5,023 nt of DNA from Chloroflexota bacterium (lineage in GTDB: Bacteria; Chloroflexota; Dehalococcoidia; GIF9; UBA5629), in the NCBI GenBank assembly GCA_026389655.1, contig JAPLHL010000065.1:1-5023 (forward strand), given 5' to 3'. Within the stretch, counting starts at the first letter, position 1; every line of letters starts with the position of its first letter. A program made the translations under genes and the position numbers. Of the stretch, positions 1 to 5,023 are shown piece after piece. The notes beneath the pieces are model-generated. The model saw only the letters and a list, made by a program, of their open reading frames with translations, ran no database searches and was not told the DNA's origin.

Positions 1-572
1 ATGGATATGAGGCCTTCCTGCTGGTCTTGAGCGAGGCGGACAACCAGGATGAGATAACTGCATATTTCAGCAAAGTGGAAAAGGCCGTGAAAAAGCATGG
101 AGCAGCCGATGCGCTGGTGCCTCCCGGCTAGCTTGCCATGCGGAGGCTGCTGGAAGCCAGGGAGATGTTTTACCACGCCATTAAAAAATACGCACCCATG
201 CAGATACTCGATGCAGTCGTGCCCAGGAGTGAGATAGCCCGCTTTATTTCAAGGGTGAAAGAGTTGGAACCTAAATATGGCATCCCAGTCGTCATTTACG
301 GTCACGCGGGTGATGGAAATGTGCACTTACACCCCATCTGCAAAGATATGCCGCTTAACACCTGGAAACGGAAGCTGACTGGTCTTATGCAAGATATCTA
401 TGCGCTCGGATCGGAGCACGGCGGGGCTGTATCAGGTGAGCACGGAATCGGGATCGACAAAAAAGAGTTCTTTAACTCCACAGCCAGCAGTACGCTGCTT
501 GATACTATGAAAAAGATAAAGAAAGCTTTGGACCCCAACGGCATCCTCAACCCCGGCAAGATATTTGACTGA
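1..572 (+). pseudogene. GlcD-type FAD-linked oxidase, C-terminal part, interrupted by an in-frame TAG
   Basis: This is the 3' part of a glycolate oxidase GlcD / D-lactate dehydrogenase-like flavoprotein, a family that oxidises 2-hydroxy acids with FAD. Reading from base 3, the frame runs to TGA at 570-572. It shows the FAD-oxidase C-terminal domain, with GHAGDGNVH at 300-326, SGEHGIG at 432-452 and the usual ending LDPNGILNPGKIF. A TAG at 129-131 interrupts the frame in the variable linker before the LLEAREMF helix. Sequence on both sides fits the family in the same frame with no sign of an indel, so this is a single-codon change. An ATG at 138 would give 144 residues, but it has no Shine-Dalgarno and would start inside the domain. 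The N-terminal FAD-binding half lies outside the window. The family call is firm. Whether the gene is dead, read through or carries a sequencing error is open. The exact substrate cannot be told. Confidence 0.8.
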
Positions 573-577
573 TCTCG

Positions 578-606
578 TTGAACAATAGCCCCGCCAATCC
601 TATAAT
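578..606 (+). promoter_or_regulatory. Sigma-70-type promoter for the small membrane protein
   Basis: TTGAAC at 578-583 and a perfect TATAAT at 601-606 are separated by 17 bp. Transcription would start near 613, giving a leader of about 26 nt that contains the Shine-Dalgarno. This is the best-formed promoter in the window and makes the small gene its own unit rather than part of the oxidase operon. Confidence 0.65.
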
Positions 607-623
607 TTATTTTGCATCAAGCC

Positions 624-631
624 TGAGGAGG
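624..631 (+). promoter_or_regulatory. Ribosome binding site of the small membrane protein
   Basis: TGAGGAGG ends 7 nt before the ATG at 639. This near-perfect Shine-Dalgarno fixes the start and supports the small ORF as a real gene. Confidence 0.75.
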
Positions 632-638
632 CAATAGT

Positions 639-896
639 ATGGACATTAATACACTGGTAAATCTCATCCTATCTACGATCATACTCATTATGGGGATATG
701 GGCATACTTTGCCGGCAAAGTACGCTCCACTCTATATATCGGCATAGCTTTCGGACTTTTTGCTCTGTGTCACCTGCTTGCGATCTTGGGACTGGCTGCA
801 GGTTTGTCTGTGCTAATTACAATCCTGAGACTCCTAGGTTACGTGCTGGTTATCTATGCTATTTTTATTGTAATCGCCAAAAAGAAAAACGCCTGA
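639..896 (+). CDS. Small three-helix membrane protein of unknown function
   Basis: This encodes an 85-residue, very hydrophobic protein. Three membrane segments can be seen at about residues 6-25, 31-54 and 56-79, joined by very short loops, and the protein ends in a basic tail (KKKNA). The short polar loop GKVRST after helix 1 and the basic C-terminus suggest that both face the cytoplasm or membrane surface, although orientation is only inferred. There is no cleavable signal peptide, cysteine motif or enzymatic motif. A strong Shine-Dalgarno and a promoter with a consensus -10 box precede it, so it is very likely expressed. It lies 66 bp after the oxidase fragment and 61 bp before the methyltransferase, which appears to have its own -10 box. 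It resembles the membrane-only segments that precede sensory domains in some regulators, but no such domain follows. I do not recognise the family. Confidence 0.75.
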   Translation: MDINTLVNLILSTIILIMGIWAYFAGKVRSTLYIGIAFGLFALCHLLAILGLAAGLSVLITILRLLGYVLVIYAIFIVIAKKKNA

Positions 897-944
897 TGGA
901 AGAGGGTTACTAAATAGCTATTTTCTCCGCAGTTACTTAAGCAC

Positions 945-950
945 TATAAT
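945..950 (+). promoter_or_regulatory. Candidate -10 box immediately upstream of the methyltransferase GTG
   Basis: A perfect TATAAT lies 7 bp before the GTG at 958. The expected transcription start is at about 956-958, which would make the message leaderless. No good -35 hexamer is seen 16-18 bp upstream (around 921-928 the sequence is pyrimidine-rich), so this is a -10 call only. Confidence 0.45.
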
Positions 951-957
951 ATCAATC

Positions 958-1878
958 GTGCCGGACAAGACCGTCCCCCAAAAAGTGACCGCTGATTATG
1001 CCAAAATTAGTCCAACGGCAGTCCTGGTATCCGCCCTTCGTGCTAAATATACAAACATGCCTTACGCCAGGGAGATCTATCGAGCGGTAAAACAGATAAC
1101 CACTCCCCTCCTGTACACCGGTACCGGCTCCATCCTGTCACGCCTGGCAAGGTTTGCACCGCAGAGCATGAGCAGGGTTGCCTTCATAGAAAGCAGGTAT
1201 TTGTCGGTAAACACGCTATTAAGAAATCTCGGAGACAGTTATGCGGTTGTGGAAATTGCCGCCGGCCTGTCTGCCAGGGGACTGGAGTGGGCCGGAAGCA
1301 AATCGCTCTACGTTGAGACCGATTTGCCGGACATGATCAGCATCAAACAACAGGTTTTCGATAAAGTCCTGCACGAAAAAGGCATTACCCAGAGCCGCAA
1401 TCATCATTTCTGTCCCTTAAATGCGCTGGACTTTAGCGATTGGGACCGGCTGGGTCAGAGGTTTTTCAGCGATGGGAAAACCAATATAGCAGTCGTTCAT
1501 GAGGGACTGGCCAGCTATTTATCAAGGGCGGAAAAGGAAAAACTTCGTGACAATATAGGAAGGTTTTTCCGGAAATACGCATCAAAAGGAACCTGGATTA
1601 CCCCCGATTTTTACCCGTATGAGAACGCCCGCAAGACATGGATTTTAAGACTAATACAGAGACGGCTGGAACGGAAAACCAGGACAAAGATGCACCATTT
1701 TGTTAACAGAGATGAAGTAATGGAGTTTTTTAAGCTGGGGGAATTTCAGGCGTCATCCCGTGACGGCAGCTTTATATTTGACCAGGTCACATGCATATCC
1801 AAAGTTCCCTTGAATAGAGAAAAAATCAGGCAGGCACTAAGCAGATATCAGGTCTACCAGGCCGAATATACCGCCTGA
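958..1878 (+). CDS. Class I SAM-dependent methyltransferase, leucine carboxyl methyltransferase (LCM/PPM1) family
   Basis: This encodes a 306-residue cytosolic methyltransferase that probably transfers a methyl group from S-adenosylmethionine to a carboxyl or hydroxyl group of an unknown acceptor. Visible marks, in order, are SPTA with LRAKYTNMPYAREIY (residues 18-41), typical of bacterial members; the arginine of FIESRYLSVNTLLR (76-89); the SAM-binding motif VEIAAGLSARG (98-108); the acidic ETDLPDM (120-126) at the end of the next strand; NALDFSDW (155-162); and HEGLASYLS (181-189). The length fits the family. The GTG at 958 is chosen because the conserved SPTA segment must be included and no in-frame ATG lies further upstream. 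No Shine-Dalgarno is visible, and a TATAAT ends 7 bp before the GTG. Bacterial members methylate varied small molecules and need not act on protein phosphatase 2A as the eukaryotic enzyme does. The substrate is unknown. Its 3' end converges on degV. Confidence 0.85.
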   Translation: MPDKTVPQKVTADYAKISPTAVLVSALRAKYTNMPYAREIYRAVKQITTPLLYTGTGSILSRLARFAPQSMSRVAFIESRYLSVNTLLRNLGDSYAVVEIAAGLSARGLEWAGSKSLYVETDLPDMISIKQQVFDKVLHEKGITQSRNHHFCPLNALDFSDWDRLGQRFFSDGKTNIAVVHEGLASYLSRAEKEKLRDNIGRFFRKYASKGTWITPDFYPYENARKTWILRLIQRRLERKTRTKMHHFVNRDEVMEFFKLGEFQASSRDGSFIFDQVTCISKVPLNREKIRQALSRYQVYQAEYTA

Positions 1879-1880
1879 TC

Positions 1881-1939
1881 AGCGCTGTGATTGCGCTAAA
1901 TATTAGGCACCCGCCTCACGGCATGTCTGCAAATGCCGT
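1881..1939. terminator. Cluster of three short stem-loops between convergent genes, possible weak bidirectional terminator
   Basis: Three perfect short inverted repeats follow one another: AGCGC/GCGCT (1881-1885, 1893-1897), AGGC/GCCT (1905-1908, 1913-1916) and ACGGCAT/ATGCCGT (1918-1924, 1933-1939, inside the last degV codons). None is followed by a proper T-tract on either strand; only AT-rich bases 1898-1905 lie between the first two. The position between two convergent stop codons suits termination, but the hallmark of an intrinsic terminator is missing. Confidence 0.3.
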
Positions 1940-2785
1940 TGCGGGCGCATAAGCGACTCCCACCATACTGGTGCCGGTATGAGCACCTAATACCAGTGAC
2001 AAATGTGAAGTTGGGAGCCAGTTGCAGGCGAACCGTTTATCTATCAGCTCGCGCAACATGCCCGCCCCTTCCGGATTCAATGCATGGAGCACCTGTGCCC
2101 GCAAGGCGCTGCCGGGCGCATGCTTGCGTGCTATCAGGTCAACAAGCCCCTCGACTGCCCGTTTGAAAGTCCTCGTCTGTCCCATCTGCACGTAAGTCCC
2201 TTGAACTTTCTCTACCCCGATCATCGGCCTTATATTCAGCAATGAGGCTATTAACCCTTTCATATGGCCGATGCGTCCGCCATGGATTAAATATTTCAGG
2301 TCATTCAGTGTAAACATACTGTTGCTGGCTACGCTTACACGCTCAATCAAAGACAAGATTTGCTCTTTATTCCACCCTGCCTTTATTGCCCTGGCAGCGG
2401 CCGCTACCTGCCATCCGGCAGCAGCAGAGAGTGTCTTGGTATCCACAACGGTAACCTTAGCATCAGGCACCGATTCGGCTGCCACCCTGGCCGAATTGAA
2501 AGTGCCGCTCAACCCCGAGCTCATGTGAATCGATATAATTTCAGGGTCCGTAGCTGCCAGACGTCTATAAGTCGCTGCAAAATCCCCGGGGGACGGCGTA
2601 GATGTGGTAGGAAAACTCGCCGTCCTAGCGAGCAGCTTATAGAAATCCTCGGCATTCATATCCACGCCTTCGCGATAGGACTTGCCCTCCAGCGTTACAA
2701 CCAGAGGCAGGACATGGATATTCAGTTTCTCCACTTCTTCAGCAGGCAGGCACAGATCCGTTCCGCTGTCGGTCACGATTTGCAT
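1916..2785 (-). CDS. DegV family fatty-acid-binding protein (FakB-like)
   Basis: This encodes a 289-residue soluble protein of the DegV/FakB family. These proteins bind a fatty acid between two domains, and in Firmicutes they present it to the kinase FakA for phosphorylation. Family marks are DSGTD (residues 6-10), TTSTPSP (60-66), SSGLSGTFNSA (89-99), GGRIG (169-173), LLNIRPMIG (182-190) and GAHTGTSMVG (267-276). The residues expected to hold the carboxylate, in TS of the TSxPS motif, Ser93 and His269, are all present. The last motif departs from the commoner GAHTGPG form. The length is normal. The ATG is supported by GGGGGAG 7 nt upstream. No fakA-like gene is in the window. A spacer of 227 bp separates it from the epimerase upstream, so it is probably its own unit. 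A role in lipid metabolism is inferred from the family; the ligand is unknown. Confidence 0.92.
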   Translation of the reverse strand: MQIVTDSGTDLCLPAEEVEKLNIHVLPLVVTLEGKSYREGVDMNAEDFYKLLARTASFPTTSTPSPGDFAATYRRLAATDPEIISIHMSSGLSGTFNSARVAAESVPDAKVTVVDTKTLSAAAGWQVAAAARAIKAGWNKEQILSLIERVSVASNSMFTLNDLKYLIHGGRIGHMKGLIASLLNIRPMIGVEKVQGTYVQMGQTRTFKRAVEGLVDLIARKHAPGSALRAQVLHALNPEGAGMLRELIDKRFACNWLPTSHLSLVLGAHTGTSMVGVAYAPATAFADMP

Positions 2786-2792
2786 TAATAGC

Positions 2793-2823
2793 TCTCCCCC
2801 ATTAATACCACCCTGCTAATGGG
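2793..2823 (-). promoter_or_regulatory. degV ribosome binding site partly within a hairpin
   Basis: On the minus strand GGGGGAGA (2800-2793) lies 7 nt before the degV ATG. Directly upstream is a perfect 7-bp inverted repeat, CCCATTA/TAATGGG (2823-2817, 2804-2798), with a 12-nt loop. Its 3' arm takes up the first three G of the Shine-Dalgarno. The ribosome binding site is clear; a control function for the hairpin is inference. Confidence 0.6.
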
Positions 2824-2848
2824 TTGGATATATAAAATTTACTATCGA

Positions 2849-2877
2849 ACTTTAACATTCTATCACCGTTTTATCAA
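2849..2877 (-). promoter_or_regulatory. Candidate promoter for degV
   Basis: On the minus strand TTGATA (2877-2872) and TAAAGT (2854-2849) are 17 bp apart. Transcription would begin near 2842 and leave a leader of about 56 nt carrying the hairpin and Shine-Dalgarno. The -10 box matches the consensus at only four positions, and the surrounding AT-rich DNA offers other alignments, so this is tentative. Confidence 0.35.
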
Positions 2878-2894
2878 TCGAATATTAAGGCAGT

Positions 2895-2970
2895 AACAAG
2901 TATCAAGCATCAGCCGCCAGGCTACGCGGGGGAGCCTTACTCTGATGCATTCCAATCTTGTTGCTTGATA
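2895..2970. repeat. Compound inverted repeat with competing arms in the degV-epimerase spacer
   Basis: The core hairpin is GCATCAG/CTGATGC (2907-2913, 2942-2948) enclosing AGGCT/AGCCT (2919-2923, 2933-2937). Around it lie two further arm pairs: TATCAAGCA/TGCTTGATA (2901-2909, 2962-2970) and AACAAG/CTTGTT (2895-2900, 2957-2962). The two outer pairs cross each other and so cannot both form as nested helices. It lies 42 bp beyond the epimerase stop and upstream of the candidate degV promoter. There is no T-tract of the intrinsic terminator kind. Its function is unknown. Confidence 0.6.
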
Positions 2971-3012
2971 TTAGCCCGCCATAGTGTGGGGCAACTGGTA
3001 TTCGTCTATCAA

Positions 3013-4017
3013 TCAAACACGCCCCGGCGCAAGCTGCATCTTGAAGTTACTGACAAACCAGTGCACCGCATCGGCGATCGATTCGCTGGCGGGGCGGCTG
3101 CGGTAGCCCAGTTCTATGCGCGCCTTCTGTGATGTCACCAGCGAATTGCTGGCCAGTACGTCTATCGAGTAGGTGGTAAATAGGGGTTTGCTCTTGATCA
3201 GGCGGTAATAAAGAGGTGCCACCACGCCTGCCGTACGGGCCAGCCACGAGGGCACTTTGTACAATGGAGCTTTAATTCCCGTGATGTCCTGCAGCATCCC
3301 CATCAAGTCCTTTACAGAGACCTGCTCACCGGAGAGTATGTAGGTCTCACCCTTGCGCCCTTTCTTACCAGCCAGTTGCATACCGCGCGCCACGTCCCGC
3401 ACATCCGCAAAATCATACGCGCCATCTATATAGGCCCTTAACTTCTTTCGCGTGAAATCCAGGATAAGCTGCCCCATCTCTGAGATGCGGAAATCATATG
3501 GACCGATAACGCCTGTAGGGCATACGATTACTGCATCCATCCCCTGGTGCACCGCCTTCTTCACTTCCAGCGTCGCTTGCGCTTTGCACTTGGCATACTC
3601 ACCCAGAACGTGGTGGGGATCGGGAGGACAGCTCTCGTCAATCACGGTCCCGTGAGGCGGCTCATTGAGGGCATGGATGGAACTTGTATACACCAGCCGG
3701 TTAACGTTATTTACCTCACAGGCCTTGATCACATTCTGCGTACCCTTTACATTGACCCTGTGCAATATCTCGTCATGGCCGGAGGAGATAGATATTATTC
3801 CGGCCAGGTGATATACAGTATCAACTCCCTTAAAAGACTGCACCATGGAATCTACATGGCACACATCTCCCCGGACAATCTCAACATCGAGCCCGCGCAG
3901 GGGCAGATCGTCTTCGGAAGGCAGCAGCAATACCTTTACTATTTCACCGTTTTTCACCAGTTGGCGCACGAGTACATTACCTATGTGCCCTGTTGCACCT
4001 GTCACTAATACGCTCAT
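3013..4017 (-). CDS. NAD(P)-dependent epimerase/dehydratase, extended short-chain dehydrogenase family
   Basis: This encodes a 334-residue cytosolic oxidoreductase with an N-terminal Rossmann fold. The cofactor motif TGATGHIG is at residues 6-13, followed by GDV (50-52), HLAG (70-73), VNVKGTQN (88-95), the catalytic serine in YTSS (110-113) and YAKCK (141-145), which is the catalytic YxxxK. CPTGVIGP and DFADVRDVARG follow in the substrate half. All catalytic residues are present. The pattern is closest to dihydroflavonol-4-reductase, 3-beta-hydroxysteroid dehydrogenase and HpnA-like sugar epimerases; the substrate cannot be decided. I chose the ATG at 4017 because AAAGGAA lies just upstream and the Rossmann strand begins at once. 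A longer reading from 4101 adds 28 polar residues and would overlap the marR gene. It lies 55 bp downstream of marR on the same strand and is probably cotranscribed with it. Confidence 0.88.
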   Translation of the reverse strand: MSVLVTGATGHIGNVLVRQLVKNGEIVKVLLLPSEDDLPLRGLDVEIVRGDVCHVDSMVQSFKGVDTVYHLAGIISISSGHDEILHRVNVKGTQNVIKACEVNNVNRLVYTSSIHALNEPPHGTVIDESCPPDPHHVLGEYAKCKAQATLEVKKAVHQGMDAVIVCPTGVIGPYDFRISEMGQLILDFTRKKLRAYIDGAYDFADVRDVARGMQLAGKKGRKGETYILSGEQVSVKDLMGMLQDITGIKAPLYKVPSWLARTAGVVAPLYYRLIKSKPLFTTYSIDVLASNSLVTSQKARIELGYRSRPASESIADAVHWFVSNFKMQLAPGRV

Positions 4018-4024
4018 TATTAAC

Positions 4025-4031
4025 TTCCTTT
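4025..4031 (-). promoter_or_regulatory. Ribosome binding site deciding the epimerase start
   Basis: On the minus strand AAAGGAA (4031-4025) lies 7 nt before the ATG at 4017, at normal spacing. It favours the short start over the upstream ATG at 4101. Confidence 0.65.
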
Positions 4032-4072
4032 CTTCTTGCGAGGACTCATTTTCATATGATTCGCGTTCATCA

Positions 4073-4525
4073 CTAAATAGGGGCCTTCGTTTCATCCGCA
4101 CTCACTGCAATCATGTCGCCCAGAGCCTCATCTATCATCTTCAGACGTGATAGCTCCATACCTGACAGCAATTCCCTGGCCTTCTCACGCGAGGTCTTCC
4201 ACAAATTGTCAGTCATCTCCATGCCCTGTTCAGAAAGGCGGCACATAACTACCCTGCGGTCATCTTTCAAGTTTTCCCTTGATACAAGGCCCCTCTCAAC
4301 CAGACGGTCCATTATTCCTGTGGCCGTCGCAAGGGTGACACCCAGCGACCCCGCCAGTTCGCTCATACGCTTGGAGCCGTAGAGATACAGCAGCAGGACT
4401 ACTTTTAGCTGCGGCGCAGTCAGGTCCATTTCCAGCAATTCCTTGTGCGCCAGCGGCAGCACCTCGCGGAATATATCAGAAATACCCTGCAAAATGCGGT
4501 CGACAACTTCATCTTTTTCAGTCAT
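4073..4525 (-). CDS. MarR family winged-helix transcriptional regulator
   Basis: This encodes a 150-residue DNA-binding regulator, expected to act as a dimer and often released from DNA by a small ligand. The N-terminal dimerisation helix (about 5-31) is followed by the winged helix-turn-helix: MSELAGSLGVTLATATGIMDRLVERGLV at 54-81 contains the recognition helix, and KDDRRVVMCRLSEQG (87-101) is the wing, with the family's D-x-R-R signature at 88-91. A C-terminal helix pair completes the dimer interface. The open frame extends to 4657, but I chose the ATG at 4525. GAGGA sits 7 nt upstream, the length fits the family, and a -10 box at 4568-4573 implies transcription starts at about 4561, past the longer starts. 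The stop TAG is followed at once by TGA. The likely targets are its own promoter and the epimerase gene downstream. Confidence 0.88.
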   Translation of the reverse strand: MTEKDEVVDRILQGISDIFREVLPLAHKELLEMDLTAPQLKVVLLLYLYGSKRMSELAGSLGVTLATATGIMDRLVERGLVSRENLKDDRRVVMCRLSEQGMEMTDNLWKTSREKARELLSGMELSRLKMIDEALGDMIAVSADETKAPI

Positions 4526-4532
4526 TCTTCTG

Positions 4533-4537
4533 TCCTC
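4533..4537 (-). promoter_or_regulatory. Ribosome binding site deciding the marR start
   Basis: On the minus strand GAGGA ends 7 nt before the ATG at 4525. The ATG codons at 4546 and 4567 have no comparable site. Confidence 0.6.
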
Positions 4538-4567
4538 AGTCTCCATACAAGCATTTTTTATACTCAT

Positions 4568-4573
4568 ATTATA
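4568..4573 (-). promoter_or_regulatory. -10 box of the marR promoter
   Basis: A perfect TATAAT stands on the minus strand, with expected transcription start near 4561 and a leader of about 36 nt to the chosen ATG. No good -35 hexamer is seen at 16-18 bp, as is common where a regulator acts. Possible operators lie just upstream. Confidence 0.5.
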
Positions 4574-4580
4574 AGGATAG

Positions 4581-4632
4581 CATAAATATTTTGTGTGGAG
4601 CAAATTATCTATTTGGCAGTAATAAATATATT
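4581..4632. promoter_or_regulatory. Three phased AT-rich palindromes, candidate MarR operators
   Basis: CATAAATATTTTGTG (4581-4595, arms matching at 5 of 6), CAAATTATCTATTTG (4601-4615, arms perfect over 5) and AATATATT (4625-4632, perfect) have centres at about 4588, 4608 and 4628. That is a spacing of two helical turns. MarR dimers typically bind AT-rich 15-18-bp palindromes close to their own promoter. In AT-rich DNA short palindromes also arise by chance, so this is a candidate only. Confidence 0.35.
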
Positions 4633-4715
4633 GGTTATAGGAACCACAAGAAAGCAACGAAGACAGACCGTGAGCCTAAAAAATGATTATGGTCCAAGTT
4701 TGTAAGGGTCAGCTT

Positions 4716-5023
4716 CTACTGACGGGGTGAGGACATGGCCCCCATTATGTCAGCCATCGAAAAAATGCCTTTCTTGGTACCTGGAATATTAGCCATGCTC
4801 AAATACACATCTCTGATTTGCCCGTCTTTTTTAGTCATTCGAAACGTGCATTGCCTGTTACTGGAAACCTGTGTCCACGCACACATTATATGGTGTTCAC
4901 CCATATCTGCACGGTCATTTTCATGAACAAGCTGCATCCACTTCATCCCATTTTCCAGTTGGCTCTTTGTATAACCCGACAATTCCTCGAATGCGCTATT
5001 TACAAGCGCAATAGTCATGGTCT
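4716..5023 (-). CDS. C-terminal end of a PAS-domain sensor protein (5' end outside the window)
   Basis: About 101 residues are visible, and the frame is open to the window edge, so the ATG at 5018 is probably internal. The sequence is nearly a whole PAS domain of the PAS_3/PAS_9 type: IALVNSAFEELSGYTKSQLENG is the N-terminal strand and helix with the typical GYT/GYS turn. VHENDRADMGEHH matches the usual hP.DR segment, RMTKKDGQIRDVYLSMANIPG is the central hairpin, and GIFSMADIMG stands where most proteins read v..DIT. PAS domains sense small ligands, redox state or light and pass the signal to an attached output domain. Here the protein ends ten residues after the core, so any kinase, cyclase or DNA-binding domain must lie on the N-terminal side, outside the window. 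It is 190 bp upstream of marR on the same strand. No terminator with a T-tract is seen between them. Confidence 0.8.
   Translation of the reverse strand, partial: TMTIALVNSAFEELSGYTKSQLENGMKWMQLVHENDRADMGEHHIMCAWTQVSSNRQCTFRMTKKDGQIRDVYLSMANIPGTKKGIFSMADIMGAMSSPRQ

Noticed and set aside
138..572. A complete 144-residue gene starting at ATG 138
   Set aside because: It has no Shine-Dalgarno, starts inside a domain, and the same frame upstream of the TAG continues the family sequence. It is better read as part of the interrupted oxidase gene.
698..913. A 71-residue frame overlapping the small membrane protein
   Set aside because: It is a shadow in another frame with no ribosome binding site. 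The membrane protein frame has a strong one.
2360..2788. A 142-residue frame antisense to degV
   Set aside because: The sequence has no recognisable family, and degV on the other strand explains the codon pattern. Shorter frames at 1933-2166 and 2271-2528 are rejected for the same reason.
2805..2816. A T-box riboswitch suggested by AGGGTGGTA upstream of degV
   Set aside because: The CCGCG part of the motif and a stem I are not seen, and degV is not a usual T-box target.
2895..2970. An intrinsic terminator for the epimerase gene
   Set aside because: On the minus strand the hairpin is not followed by a T-tract, only by mixed sequence.
4018..4101. N-terminal extension of the epimerase to ATG 4101
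   Set aside because: It would overlap marR, adds a polar stretch ahead of the Rossmann strand, and the internal ATG has a good Shine-Dalgarno.
3547..4150. Open frames antisense to the epimerase, up to 153 residues
   Set aside because: These are shadows of a clear dehydrogenase gene, with no start signals of their own.
4526..4657. N-terminal extension of MarR to 4657
   Set aside because: The extra residues are rich in Tyr, Cys and Asn and translate the promoter region. MarR proteins do not have them.
1..5023. Mobile elements, CRISPR arrays, tRNA or rRNA genes, defence or biosynthetic clusters
   Set aside because: There are no transposase or integrase motifs, no regularly spaced repeats, no cloverleaf or rRNA-like sequence, and the genes belong to common housekeeping-type families.

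Overview
The window looks like an ordinary stretch of bacterial chromosome, probably from an anaerobe. The GlcD-type oxidase, DegV protein and PAS fragment read like Dehalococcoidia (Chloroflexota) or clostridial relatives, but this is a low-confidence guess from protein style alone. There is no rRNA, tRNA, CRISPR array, insertion sequence or phage gene. Base composition is balanced in the genes, and the spacers are AT-rich.

Layout. Bases 1-572 (+) hold the C-terminal part of a GlcD-type FAD-linked oxidase interrupted by one in-frame TAG. Bases 639-896 (+) encode an 85-residue protein with three predicted membrane helices, behind a good promoter and Shine-Dalgarno. Bases 958-1878 (+) encode a leucine-carboxyl-methyltransferase-like SAM enzyme with a GTG start, a consensus -10 box just upstream and no Shine-Dalgarno. 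It converges, across 37 bp, on a DegV-family fatty-acid-binding protein (1916-2785, -). A 227-bp spacer follows, with a compound inverted repeat, a candidate promoter and a small hairpin touching the degV ribosome binding site. Then come an extended short-chain dehydrogenase/epimerase (3013-4017, -), a MarR-family regulator (4073-4525, -) and the C-terminal end of a PAS protein (4716 to the window edge, -).

How the genes relate. The MarR gene lies 55 bp upstream of the epimerase on the same strand and is the only candidate in the window for a regulated pair. Its promoter has a perfect TATAAT, and three AT-rich palindromes spaced about 20 bp apart sit upstream as possible operators. The other genes look like separate transcription units, and I see no pathway joining them.

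I found no convincing new multi-gene system. The points most worth a second look are the in-frame TAG in the oxidase, the possibly leaderless methyltransferase, the crossing inverted repeats at 2895-2970 and the phased palindromes upstream of marR.
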